The notes beneath the pieces were generated by a model that made no database searches, was not told the origin of the DNA, and saw only the letters and a program-made list of their open reading frames with translations. Shown in pieces: positions 15,782 to 23,926 of a stretch of DNA of 32,500 nucleotides. The stretch spans positions 1 through 32,500 of the forward strand of contig PABA01000165.1 of assembly GCA_002699025.1 (NCBI GenBank), read 5' to 3'. This DNA comes from Sandaracinus sp. (GTDB taxonomy: Bacteria > Myxococcota_A > Polyangia > Polyangiales > Houyiibacteriaceae). The position numbers were made by a program, and so were the translations under genes. How positions within the stretch are numbered: position 1 is the first letter of the stretch; each line of letters starts with the position of its first letter.

Positions 15782-16146
15782 AGCGTCCTACGGACCCCCG
15801 GGAGAGCCCTGCAGGCGCCCCGGAAAGCGTCCTGCGGTCGCCCGGAAGGAGTCCTGCGGGCGCCCCGAAAGAGTCCTGCGGTCGCCCGGAAGGAGTCCTG
15901 CGGGCGCCCAGCGAGGAGTCCTGCGGGCGCCCGGGAGGGAGTCCTGCGGGCGCCCCGGAGGGAGTCCTGCGGACGCCCCGGAAGGAGTCCTGCGGACGCC
16001 CGGGAGGAGTCCTGCGGACGCGGCCAAAGGGGCTGTAAGTCACTGGGATGATGAGGTTTTGCGTCGCGTCGCCGGCGTCCGTCGGGGAGTCCTGCGGGCG
16101 CCCGGGAGGAGTCCTGCGGACGTCTCCGCGCGGACGTCTCCGCGCG
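15782..16146 (+). repeat. GC-rich direct repeats of about 22 bp, some 13 copies in two blocks
   Basis: The core GTCCTGCGG followed by RCGCCCGG recurs about every 21-23 bases from 15782 to 16026 (about 11 copies, the first ones degraded) and twice more at 16086-16120. A short tandem of CGGACGTCTCCGCG follows at 16118-16145. The units are contiguous with no unique spacers, so this is not CRISPR. The block fills the gap between the HerA-like gene and the small ORF. Open frames across it give only repeat-derived Arg/Pro/Ser peptides. Confidence 0.85.
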
Positions 16147-16199
16147 TGGGTCGTGACCTGGGCTTACCCCGGACGGGGGAGGTGACCGTTGCGAAAAAC

Positions 16200-16228
16200 T
16201 TGTACATCGCGTGCAACAGCCTTAATCT
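16200..16228 (+). promoter_or_regulatory. Candidate promoter of the tryptophan-rich small ORF
   Basis: TTGTAC (16200-16205) and TAATCT (16223-16228) are separated by exactly 17 bases, inside an A/T-rich island (16190-16260) in otherwise GC-rich DNA. The predicted start of transcription, about 16235, lies some 28 bases before the ATG at 16263. Confidence 0.5.
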
Positions 16229-16262
16229 GTTGGACATCTTCTCGAAACACGGAGGCCGTCTC

Positions 16263-16346
16263 ATGTCCGCACGTGAAGAGTCCGACTGGAAGCCGATCGA
16301 AAAGCCCGCGCCCTGGTGGGCGCACATTCTCCGCTGGTGGCTCTAG
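16263..16346 (+). CDS. Small ORF: 27-residue tryptophan-rich peptide
   Basis: The peptide starts MSAREESDWKPIEKPAP and ends WWAHILRWWL; five of 27 residues are Trp. The ATG is preceded at 7 bases by GGAGG, and an A/T-rich promoter candidate lies further upstream, so expression is plausible. The charged N-half and the WW/WW-bearing C-half suggest a short membrane-surface helix or a signalling or toxic peptide, but this is inference. A tryptophan leader peptide was considered, because it has two TGGTGG pairs. No trp gene follows on this strand; only a hairpin (16438-16468) and then a minus-strand gene do. The frame is open upstream, but longer versions lack a well-placed ribosome site. I recognise no homolog. 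Confidence 0.5.
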   Translation: MSAREESDWKPIEKPAPWWAHILRWWL

Positions 16347-16437
16347 CCAGCCTGCTCCCCTCTTCATCCACGCTTTTTCGATCCGCATCGACCGGACCCG
16401 CGCGCCTCGTGGCGTGACGCGGCGGTGACGGAGCCAA

Positions 16438-16468
16438 GACGGCCCACCCCATCTCGGGGCGGGCCGTC
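16438..16468 (+). terminator. Strong hairpin downstream of the small ORF
   Basis: A 13-base arm (16438-16450) pairs with 16456-16468 around a 5-base loop, with one A-C mismatch. There is no T-run, so termination is inferred from the stem strength and position about 90 bases after the small ORF. Confidence 0.5.
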
Positions 16469-16557
16469 GCCGATCCGGGAGCTCCCCGATCTCGGGCCCG
16501 CCAGCTGATGACGGCGCCCGGCCCGCCCTCGGCGCGGCGTGGCCCTGGGACGGAAGA

Positions 16558-16591
16558 GCGACGGCCCGCCCCTCGCGGAGCGGGCCGTCGC
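16558..16591 (-). terminator. Strong hairpin after the VWA lipoprotein gene
   Basis: GCGACGGCCCGC (16558-16569) pairs perfectly with 16580-16591 around a 10-base loop. It lies 24 bases past the stop of the minus-strand VWA gene. Its arms resemble those of the hairpin at 16438-16468 (shared GACGGCCC and GGGCCGTC), so the pair could serve transcription from both sides. Confidence 0.55.
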
Positions 16592-16615
16592 CCGAGTCAG
16601 GTCGCGTCTTCGCGC

Positions 16616-18889
16616 TCAGCTACCGCAGAGCGTGCGGTCTCCGGGCACCCGCACGACGACCACGCGGCTATCGGCCTCCACCACGTCGTCACCGACGACG
16701 ATCACGCGCAGGTCGAAGAGCTGGTCCTCACACGTCGCGTCCACCAGCCCGTCGTTCTGCGCGACGATCTGGAAGGTCACGAGGCACCCCGGCTCGACCC
16801 CGACGAACGAGTCGAACTCGCCGTCCGAGCCCAGCCCGCCGCCCGAGGTCAGCCGGTCGGCCACCGTCGGCAGCGTCGGGCAGGTCGCCGGGTCCGCCCG
16901 CACGGGGATGCCGCGCAGGAAGAACTCCGACTCGTCGAGCCCCGGCGTCGACTCGTCGTCCCGCGCCTCCGTGTGAAGCGTCGAGAACGACACGAACGAC
17001 GTCAGGTCCGTGATGGCGCTCGTGATCGAGTCGCCGAGCCCCGAGCCCGTGCCGTTGATCGAGTAGACCAGCGGACAGAGCTCCTGCGTCGGCTCCGGCC
17101 CCGGGCCATCCGGGTCGACCATCACCGGCGCGCGATCCGCCCCCATGAGGCCCGTGTCGCAGACGCCCCCGACGGGCTCCTTGTACGAGCCCGTCGCGAT
17201 CGAGAACGCCTCGAGCTCCGTGCGCTGGTCGCTCCCACCGCTGCCCTCGGAGGCCACGCCGATCACCTTCGCGCCGATGCCGTTCAGCGCCATCAGCGTC
17301 TCCGCGACCGTCGCGGGCGTCTGGTCCGCCGCGCTCCCGAAGTCCCCCATCGAGTAGGGGTTGCAGGTGTCGCCCATGGCGTCACCACACCAGGTCAGCC
17401 GATCGGCCGTGACCGTCGTGTCGTCCCACCGCCGGTGGAAGGTGTTGTCGGTCGCGATGACGATGACCGGCAGCCGGTCCGCGCGGAAGCCCGCGCCGCC
17501 GATGCGGCCGTGGCCGAGCGCCGCGTCGAAGCCCGCGTCCGGGTCGAAGGCCGACGCCCAGGACGCGCCGCCCGGCGCGCGGAAGCCGTTGCCGGTCGCC
17601 GCCTGGAAGAGACCCTCGATCTGGCTCTCGGGCCCGTCGTTGCCGCAGTGGAGCGGCATGTCGAGCGCGTCCACGCCGCTCGTGATGGCGCCCATGTCGG
17701 TCGTGATGCGCTGCTCGAGCTCGAAGGGCAGGTCGCGCTCGCCGTTGCAGCTCGCCGAGCCGTAGCCCGCCGTCGGGAAGTCGTCGAAGCGCGCGACGCC
17801 GAACGCCGTATCGGCGATGACGGCCCGCACGTCGGTGACCACGCTGGCCAGCGAGGCCTGGAGGTTGTCGATCTCGCCGCCCATGGACCCGGTCGTGTCG
17901 ACCAGGAAGAGCACGTCGGCGCGCTGGATGCGCGGCTCGAACTGCAGCGTGTCCGTGCGGTCCATGCCGTCGGCCGGCAGGTCGAAGGTGAAGCCGCCGC
18001 CGCCGCCGACCGAGTCGTCCGGGTCGAGCGGGTCGCTGCCGCCGGTGATCTCGACGCCGTCGCTCTCACCGTCGCCATCCGTGTCCGGATCCGTCGGGTC
18101 CGTGCCGCCGGCGACCTCGTCCGCGTCGCTCACGCCGTCGTTGTCGCTGTCCGTGTCCTGGAAGTCCGGCGTGCCGTCGCCATCGCTGTCCACGGGCGGC
18201 GTCGCGACGTTGTCGTCGCCGGCCTCGTCCGCGTCGGAGATGCCGTCGTCGTCGCTGTCCGTGTCCTCGAAGTCCGGCGTGCCGTCCCCGTCCGTGTCGC
18301 GCGGGATGTCCGACTGCTCGTCGAAGTTGCTGATCGTGTCCGAGTCGTCGTCGACCGTCGGCCGCATGCCGCAGACGCCACTGAAGCAGGCCTGGCCCGC
18401 CTCGCAGGCCGTGCCACAGCCGCCGCAGTTGTTCACGTCGGAGTCCGTGTCGACGCAGCCCCCCGAGCACTCGGTGAGCCCGCCCGGGCACTCCAGCTCG
18501 CAGCTGCCGCTGCTGCAGACCTCGCCCGTGGCGCATTCGACGCCACAGCCGCCGCAGTTGCTCGGGTCGACGCTCGTGTCGACGCACATGCCGCCGCAGT
18601 CTTCCGTGCCCACGCCACAGCTCGAGGCGCAGGTGCCCATGTTGCAGAGCTCGCCGGCCCCGCAAGCGACGTCGCAGCCGCCGCAGTTGGCCGGGTCGAA
18701 GCGCGTGTCGACGCACTCCGTGCCGCAGACCGTGAGCGACCCGCAGGCCGGGCCACCGTCCGTACCGGGCGGCGTGCCCGTGTCCGTGCCGGGCCCGGCG
18801 TCGACGGGGGTCGGCCCGTCGTCATCGCCGCAGCCCATCGCGAGCGCCGCCGTCAACGCGACGCCCATGAGAATTCGTCTCGTCATCAT
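16616..18889 (-). CDS. Surface lipoprotein with Stig1-like Cys repeats, TSP type 3 repeats and a VWA domain
   Basis: The product is 757 residues. The start MMTRR follows an AGAGAGG site about 7 bases upstream; a lipobox LAMGC ends the signal peptide, so it is lipid-anchored. Residues about 45-180 hold three to four Cys modules of the pattern DPxNCGGC (Stig1-like). Residues about 190-300 hold thrombospondin type 3 repeats (DTDGDGTPDFEDTDSDDDG and kin) that bind calcium. From about residue 325 runs a von Willebrand A domain with the metal site DTTGSM at 331-336, followed by a long Cys-containing C-terminal region. Such proteins are usually adhesins or surface scaffolds; the ligand is unknown. 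Two hairpins lie past its end, and it is divergent from the aldehyde dehydrogenase gene. Confidence 0.92.
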   Translation of the reverse strand: MMTRRILMGVALTAALAMGCGDDDGPTPVDAGPGTDTGTPPGTDGGPACGSLTVCGTECVDTRFDPANCGGCDVACGAGELCNMGTCASSCGVGTEDCGGMCVDTSVDPSNCGGCGVECATGEVCSSGSCELECPGGLTECSGGCVDTDSDVNNCGGCGTACEAGQACFSGVCGMRPTVDDDSDTISNFDEQSDIPRDTDGDGTPDFEDTDSDDDGISDADEAGDDNVATPPVDSDGDGTPDFQDTDSDNDGVSDADEVAGGTDPTDPDTDGDGESDGVEITGGSDPLDPDDSVGGGGGFTFDLPADGMDRTDTLQFEPRIQRADVLFLVDTTGSMGGEIDNLQASLASVVTDVRAVIADTAFGVARFDDFPTAGYGSASCNGERDLPFELEQRITTDMGAITSGVDALDMPLHCGNDGPESQIEGLFQAATGNGFRAPGGASWASAFDPDAGFDAALGHGRIGGAGFRADRLPVIVIATDNTFHRRWDDTTVTADRLTWCGDAMGDTCNPYSMGDFGSAADQTPATVAETLMALNGIGAKVIGVASEGSGGSDQRTELEAFSIATGSYKEPVGGVCDTGLMGADRAPVMVDPDGPGPEPTQELCPLVYSINGTGSGLGDSITSAITDLTSFVSFSTLHTEARDDESTPGLDESEFFLRGIPVRADPATCPTLPTVADRLTSGGGLGSDGEFDSFVGVEPGCLVTFQIVAQNDGLVDATCEDQLFDLRVIVVGDDVVEADSRVVVVRVPGDRTLCGS

Positions 18890-19079
18890 CCGTGTGCCTC
18901 TCTTGCGTTCCCAATCCCGGAGCGACGCTAAGTGAAGCACGCTCGGAAATCGACGGTCTCACCGCGATTCCTGTGAGCAAGCCAACGCAGACGCCCCCGA
19001 CGCCTGCCCCTACGCGGCTCTTCGCGCAGCCTTCCTTCCGGGCCGTGATGGCACGCACGCCCCCAACTCGCCGACCCCT

Positions 19080-19108
19080 ATCGACGCGCGCGTCCTGACG
19101 AGTAGAAT
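19080..19108 (+). promoter_or_regulatory. Weak candidate promoter of the aldehyde dehydrogenase gene
   Basis: TAGAAT at 19103-19108 is a good -10 match; the hexamer 17 bases upstream (ATCGAC) is a poor -35. It would give a leader of about 60 bases. The rest of the 286-base divergent gap (18890-19175) holds nothing I can name. Confidence 0.25.
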
Positions 19109-19175
19109 CCGAGGCGGCCCTCACGTTTTCGCGCCGCGCCCCCGAGCGCCGCCCCCCTTCGCCCCGGAGATCTCC

Positions 19176-20597
19176 ATGACCCTCTCTCACGTCAGCTCGG
19201 GCCCCGAGCGCCCCGAAGACGTCCTCGACGCCATCCCGGACATCGTCGCCTCCCTCCGCGAGCGCTACGAGACCGGCGTCACCCACGACCTCGACTGGCG
19301 CCTCCGCCAGCTCGACGGCATCGCCCGCTTCGTCTCGGAGCGCGAGCGCGACATCCTCGACGCCCTCCACGCCGACGTCGGCAAGCCCGAGATGGAGGCC
19401 TACGGCGCCGAGGTCTCCTACGTCGCCAACGACGTCGCGCACGTGAAGAAGCACCTCCGCGACTGGATGAAGCCGGAGAAGGTGCCGACCCCGCTCATCA
19501 CCCAGCCGGGCTCGAGCCGCATCGTCCGCGAGCCGCTCGGCGTGGTGCTGATCATCTCGCCCTGGAACTACCCCTTCCAGCTCCTCATGGCGCCCCTCGT
19601 CGGCGCCATCGCCGCCGGCAACTGCGCGCTCCTCAAGCCGTCCGAGGTCGCGCCGCACACCTCGGCCCTCTTCGCCCGCTGGCTCCCGCGCTACCTCGAC
19701 GAGAGCTGCATCCGCGTGATCGAGGGCGGCGTCCCCGAGACGACGAAGATCCTCGAGCAGCGCTTCGACCACATCTTCTACACGGGCAACGGCGTCGTCG
19801 GCCGCATCGTCATGGGCGCCGCGGCCAAGCACCTCACGCCCGTCACCCTCGAGCTCGGCGGCAAGAGCCCCTGCATCGTCGACGCGACGGCCGACCTGGA
19901 CGTGGCCGCCAAGCGCATCGTCTGGGGCAAGTTCTTCAACGCCGGCCAGACTTGCGTCGCGCCCGACTACATCCTCGTCGAGGAGTCCGTCCACGACGCG
20001 CTGCTCACGCGCCTCGCCGCGACCGTGCGCGAGTTCTACGGCGACGAGCCCCAGTCGAGCCCGGACTTCGCGCGCATCGTGAACGCGCGGCACCACGGGC
20101 GGCTGCTGAAGCTCCTCGAGCGGAGCGGCACCGTCGTCTGCGGTGGCGAGCACGACGTGGACGACCGCTACATCGCGCCGACCATCCTCAAGGACGTCCC
20201 GCACGACGCGCCGGTGATGCAGGAGGAGATCTTCGGGCCGATCCTCCCCGTGCTCTCCGTGCCGCACGTCGACGCCGCGATCACCTTCGTGAACCAGCGC
20301 CCGAAGCCGCTCGCGCTCTACTGCTTCTCGAGCAGCAAGAAGACGCAGCAGAAGGTGCAGGACCGCACGAGCAGCGGCGGCATGACCATCAACCACGTGT
20401 GGATGCACCTCGCCGTGCCCGAGCTGCCCTTCGGCGGCGTGGGCGAGAGCGGCATGGGCGCCTACCACGGCAGCCACAGCTTCGAGACCTTCTCGCACCG
20501 CAAGGCCGTGCTGAAGAAGCCGACCCAGGTGGACCCGCCGATCCTCTACCCGCCCTACACGGACGGGAAGCAGAAGTGGGTCAAGCGCCTGCTGTAG
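19176..20597 (+). CDS. Aldehyde dehydrogenase, class 3 / fatty aldehyde type
   Basis: The product is 473 residues, shorter than the 490-500 of most ALDHs and typical of the class 3 branch. It oxidises aldehydes to acids with NAD(P). Visible parts are the cofactor region IISPWNYPFQLLMAPLVGA, the general base Glu226 in LELGGKSP, the nucleophile Cys260 in FFNAGQTCVAPDY, EEIFGPILPV, and the C-terminal PFGGVGESGMG and FSHRK. Class 3 relatives act on medium/long-chain and aromatic aldehydes; the actual substrate is not visible. The ATG follows GGAG at 6 bases. There is no signal peptide, and the C-terminus (WVKRLL) has no clear membrane anchor. It stands alone between two minus-strand lipoprotein genes; a hairpin follows at 20680-20715. 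Confidence 0.95.
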   Translation: MTLSHVSSGPERPEDVLDAIPDIVASLRERYETGVTHDLDWRLRQLDGIARFVSERERDILDALHADVGKPEMEAYGAEVSYVANDVAHVKKHLRDWMKPEKVPTPLITQPGSSRIVREPLGVVLIISPWNYPFQLLMAPLVGAIAAGNCALLKPSEVAPHTSALFARWLPRYLDESCIRVIEGGVPETTKILEQRFDHIFYTGNGVVGRIVMGAAAKHLTPVTLELGGKSPCIVDATADLDVAAKRIVWGKFFNAGQTCVAPDYILVEESVHDALLTRLAATVREFYGDEPQSSPDFARIVNARHHGRLLKLLERSGTVVCGGEHDVDDRYIAPTILKDVPHDAPVMQEEIFGPILPVLSVPHVDAAITFVNQRPKPLALYCFSSSKKTQQKVQDRTSSGGMTINHVWMHLAVPELPFGGVGESGMGAYHGSHSFETFSHRKAVLKKPTQVDPPILYPPYTDGKQKWVKRLL

Positions 20598-20923
20598 AAG
20601 CTCTGCTCTCGCCCGCGAGGACGGGAGCACCGGACGCGAGCGGTTGCGCTACGCAGCAGTAGCGCCAGCTCGGCCCCGCGCCGTCGTCCTCGTGCACGAG
20701 GACGAGGACGACGGCGGCGCTCGAGCGGAGAGCGGGCGGATGGGGGCGTCGGGCTCGGGGGGTTCGCGCGGACTCGGGCAGCCTCCCGAACGACGCCCCC
20801 ACCGGCCCTCCGCCGCGTGGGGGCGTCGCGTCTCCGTCCCGAACGCGAGCGCCCGCGTTCACCGCGGCGTCGACCGGCTGGCGTTCACCGCCCGGCGTCA
20901 TCGCGGCGTCGGCCGCCCCGCCC
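20598..20923. other. Convergent intergenic region with GC-rich dyads
   Basis: Besides the strong hairpin at 20680-20715, this 326-base stretch holds GGGGGCGTCG-type arms in both orientations (near 20744, 20790 and 20820), which can pair with each other, and two GGCGTCA/GCGGCGTCG-like blocks near 20870-20915. Open frames here are low complexity. No gene is supported. Confidence 0.5.
20680..20715. terminator. Perfect 12-bp hairpin between convergent genes
   Basis: GCCGTCGTCCTC (20680-20691) pairs with GAGGACGACGGC (20704-20715) around a 12-base loop. It sits about 80 bases past the aldehyde dehydrogenase stop and 208 bases past the end of the minus-strand lipoprotein gene, so it could stop transcription from either side. 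There is no T-run. Confidence 0.55.
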
Positions 20924-22408
20924 TCACGGCCCCGGCACGAACGCCCGCAGCGACGCGCCATCCCCGAACGCGAGGTAGCTGAACATCCCCGGACAGGGCG
21001 CGTCCCCCTCCGGAAAGGCGGGCCAGCCGTGGCTGTCCACGCTCTGGTCGTCGGCCGTGAGCGGCGTCGGCCCGCGGAGCCCGCCCGGCGTGAGCACGCG
21101 CCGATCGATGCGTGAGCGGCGCCGGGCGTCCTGCTGCACGTAGACGAGCTCGAGCCCCTCCGCCCCGAAGCGGAGATCCACCGAGCCCGAGTAGCGGCCG
21201 GTCGCCCCGATGGTCTGCCCGAGCTCCGGGAGCGGGTCGCCACCCACCTCGGCCCAGGCCAGCTGCACGGCGCGCGGCGTCCCCATCGCGAAGGCCACGG
21301 CGTAGTGGCTCCCATCGGTCGTCACGGCCGCCTCGCCGCCGCCGTCCATCGGCCCGAGCTCCAGGCGACGCACGCCACCGGCCGTGACCTCGGCGAGCAT
21401 CGGGTGCCGGTCTCCCCAGGTGACGGCGAAGCCCCCGCCGGGCCGGGCGATCACGCTCTGCCCGGCGCTCCCCAGCAGGTAGCGCTCGCTCGAGAGCGCG
21501 ACCGGATCCTCGGCGAGCTCGCCGCTCTCGTCGAGCTGCGCGAAGTAGAGGCGCCGATTCCCGCCGCCCGGCTCGGAGCCCTCGAAGGCGACGCCCCAAC
21601 GCCGCGTCTCCGGGTCCCAGGCGAGGGCCGCGTGGTCGCCGTTCCAGGGGGCGGCGTCCGGGGCGACGGCGCGCTCGGGCCCGAGGGGCCGGCCGTCGAG
21701 GCCGAGGCGGAGGAAGCGCGCCTCGATGGACACGAGCGTCGGCTGCGGCCCGCGTTGGGGGCCGAAGGGGGTGGGGCGCGGCGGCATGCCGTCCGGCGGG
21801 CCGCTCCGTGCTGGCGGCGTGCGCAGCTCCGTGCGCGAGTGCTTGTAGACGAGGCCGACGACGCCGTCCCCCAGGGCGACCTGCACCAGGGCACGGGAGC
21901 TCTGCGCTGGGGTGTTCGGGAAGAGGCGGCGCGGCTGGCCGAGGGGCTCGAGGCGCGGGCCGAGGCGCTGCACGAAGAGGCGGAAGTCGCGTCCGTCGCT
22001 CTCGCGCTCGTACCAGAGCTGGAGGTAGTGCGCGCCGGTCCAGACGAGGCGCGCCATGCCCGGGTAGCCGCCGGCGTCGGGGAGATCGTGGAGCCCCGGC
22101 GGCGGACAGACGCGCGGGCCCGCGGGAGGTGAGCGGGTCACGGGCGGCGTCCCGGTTGCCGTGCGAGGGGGCGTCGCGCTCCCGTCGGTCGGCGGGCGGG
22201 CCTGGACGCGCTCGGGCAGCGGGTCCTCCTCGGCCTCGTCCGCCCCGGCCCCTTCGGCGCGGGCCTCCGGCGGGGCTTCGGAGGCCGCGGCGCGCTCGGC
22301 GCCGACCGTGGCCTCGCCCTCGCTCGCGCCCTCGGGCTCCTCGGCGGCGGGGCCGCACGCCAGCACCAGGGCGAGGAGTGGGACGAGGCGGCGCATGGGC
22401 AGCATCAT
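20924..22408 (-). CDS. Lipoprotein with propeller-like repeats, function unknown
   Basis: The product is 494 residues from the double ATG at 22408; a second good start, MRRLVPLL at 22396, gives 490. The signal peptide ends in the lipobox LVLAC. An acidic Ala/Glu/Pro linker follows to about residue 100, then about 390 residues of repeated strands of the kind GDHAALAWDPETRRWGVAF, GGGFAVTWGD and GSHYAVAFAMGTP, suggestive of a beta propeller of six or seven blades. I see no catalytic motif and no named family. The role outside the cytoplasm is unknown. It is transcribed in the same direction as the phospholipase D-like lipoprotein upstream, with 125 bases between them. Confidence 0.8.
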   Translation of the reverse strand: MMLPMRRLVPLLALVLACGPAAEEPEGASEGEATVGAERAAASEAPPEARAEGAGADEAEEDPLPERVQARPPTDGSATPPRTATGTPPVTRSPPAGPRVCPPPGLHDLPDAGGYPGMARLVWTGAHYLQLWYERESDGRDFRLFVQRLGPRLEPLGQPRRLFPNTPAQSSRALVQVALGDGVVGLVYKHSRTELRTPPARSGPPDGMPPRPTPFGPQRGPQPTLVSIEARFLRLGLDGRPLGPERAVAPDAAPWNGDHAALAWDPETRRWGVAFEGSEPGGGNRRLYFAQLDESGELAEDPVALSSERYLLGSAGQSVIARPGGGFAVTWGDRHPMLAEVTAGGVRRLELGPMDGGGEAAVTTDGSHYAVAFAMGTPRAVQLAWAEVGGDPLPELGQTIGATGRYSGSVDLRFGAEGLELVYVQQDARRRSRIDRRVLTPGGLRGPTPLTADDQSVDSHGWPAFPEGDAPCPGMFSYLAFGDGASLRAFVPGP

Positions 22409-22440
22409 GCCCGATGAGACGGCCGACCGCGCCGCGGGAT

Positions 22441-22519
22441 CCCTCCCCGCGGTCGGGATGCGATCCCCGATCCGCCGTCCGCCGTCCGTGCTGGCGCCCG
22501 GCTTCGCGGTCCATGCCCC
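22441..22519 (+). repeat. Dispersed copy of the left-edge repeat
   Basis: This block repeats the order of the array at 1-560: a CCCTCCCCGCGGTCGGG start, tandem TCCGCCGTCCG, GTCCGTGCTGGCGCCCGGCT, then GCGGTCCATGCC. It sits alone in the 125-base gap between two lipoprotein genes, about 22 kb from the array. It shows the repeat is interspersed and not local only. Confidence 0.8.
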
Positions 22520-22533
22520 CGAGCGTCGCGCGC

Positions 22534-23820
22534 TCACTCGCCGACGCGCGGCGCTTCGTACTCCCGCTCCGGGTCGACGGTCGCCGCATAGGGGCTCGCC
22601 CAGAGGTCCTCGAAGAAGGCGTCGAGGCGCGCGGCGAAGGGCGCGCCCCGGACGAGGAAGCCGGCGTTGCGGCTCTTCGTGAAGTAGTCGCCGCTCGCGT
22701 TGCTCGTGCCGACCCAGGCGAAGGCGCCGTCGACCGTCAGGTACTTCGCGTGGACCGTGCGCGCGTAGGGGATGAAGCCGCTCGCCGCCTCGGGGATGGT
22801 CGCGAAGCGCACCTCGACGTTCGGCACGCGCTGGAGCGCCTTCAGGTCCTCGACGCGGTCCGGGCGCTGCTCCCAGTGCGAGACGATCACCTCGACCCGG
22901 ACGCCGCGCCCGGCCGCCCGGCGAAGGGCCTCGTCGAAGGCGCGCCACTCGCCGCCATCGTAACCGTGGAGGTGGTAGCTCATGACCTGGAGGCGCACGC
23001 GCTCGCCCGCCCCGTCGATCGCCGCCTCGAGCCGCGGCCAGTCCCAGACCGCGCCCGGCGGGAGCCAGCCCTCCGGGCTGAAGGCGGGCGTGACCTCGAC
23101 GGGCGCGTCGCGGAAGCCGGTCGTGATCGGCCAGGCGACCTCCCGGGCGGGGAGGGCGGCGCGGGCGTCCTCGAGGGAGGCGCCGCCGGCGAGGGCCCAG
23201 TCGAGCTCGAAGAGGTCCTGCACCGCGGCGACGAGGCGCGGCTCGGTGAGCTTCAGGCCGAGCTCCTGGATGTGCTCGAGGGAGCGCCAGTCGAGGTTCT
23301 GGCTGCCGACGTAGGCGACGCGGCCGTCCACGAGGAAGAGCTTGGTGTGCTGGACGCCGCCGGCCGGGAACTCGTAGAGGCGGAGCTCGGCCGTGGGGAG
23401 AGCGGCGAGGCGATCGGGCACCTCGGGCATGCGCCCGTGAAAGCCCGCGTCGAAGACCAGGCGGAGCGTGACGCCGCGCGCGCTGGCCCGCTCGAGGGCC
23501 TCGAGGACGCGCTCGCCCGCCGAGCCCGGGGCCGTGGCGCCGTAGAAGTGGAGCAGGTCGACGCGGCGCTCGGCGCCGTCGATGAGCTCGACCCAGACGT
23601 CGCCCGCGTCCGCGATGTCCGCGTGGTCGAGGGAGGTGCCGAGCGGGAAGGACTCGACCAGGAAGAGCCCGTCCTCGTGGGGCGCAGCCTCTTCGTTCGG
23701 CGCAGGCTCAACCCGTGGGGCCGCCGCCTCCTCCCCGCCGGCCGAGGAGGTCGAGCGCTCGGGGTCGGCTTCACCGCCGCCGCAAGCGAGGAGGAGCAGC
23801 GCGAGGAGAGCGGAGCGCAT
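22534..23820 (-). CDS. Phospholipase D-like lipoprotein with two HKD motifs
   Basis: The product is 428 residues from the ATG at 23820. The signal peptide MRSALLALLLLAC ends in a lipobox, so the enzyme is exported and lipid-anchored. Two HxKxxxxD motifs form the PLD active site: His158/Lys160/Asp165 in HTKLFLVDG and His357/Lys359/Asp364 in HAKYLTVDG, each followed by the usual GSQN or GTSNAS segment. PLD superfamily members cut phosphodiester bonds in phospholipids, cardiolipin or nucleic acids; the motifs do not tell which. The longer in-frame start (23856) adds residues before the signal peptide and is not preferred. The upstream side carries a long 18-bp repeat array. Confidence 0.93.
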   Translation of the reverse strand: MRSALLALLLLACGGGEADPERSTSSAGGEEAAAPRVEPAPNEEAAPHEDGLFLVESFPLGTSLDHADIADAGDVWVELIDGAERRVDLLHFYGATAPGSAGERVLEALERASARGVTLRLVFDAGFHGRMPEVPDRLAALPTAELRLYEFPAGGVQHTKLFLVDGRVAYVGSQNLDWRSLEHIQELGLKLTEPRLVAAVQDLFELDWALAGGASLEDARAALPAREVAWPITTGFRDAPVEVTPAFSPEGWLPPGAVWDWPRLEAAIDGAGERVRLQVMSYHLHGYDGGEWRAFDEALRRAAGRGVRVEVIVSHWEQRPDRVEDLKALQRVPNVEVRFATIPEAASGFIPYARTVHAKYLTVDGAFAWVGTSNASGDYFTKSRNAGFLVRGAPFAARLDAFFEDLWASPYAATVDPEREYEAPRVGE

Positions 23821-23926
23821 CACGCCGCGGAGCGTAGTGCGCCCGGCCCCACCCATCGAGCCGGTCCCGACCCCATCCTCGTCCCGCTCCCGGTAGCCCG
23901 GCTCGGTTCCTCGCGCGCAGGCACCA

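Noticed and set aside
15782-16146. CRISPR array
   Set aside because: The units are contiguous and variable, with no unique spacers of even length and no cas gene nearby.
16263-16468. Tryptophan operon leader and attenuator
   Set aside because: There are two Trp-Trp pairs and a hairpin, but no trp or transport gene follows on the plus strand; the next gene is on the other strand.
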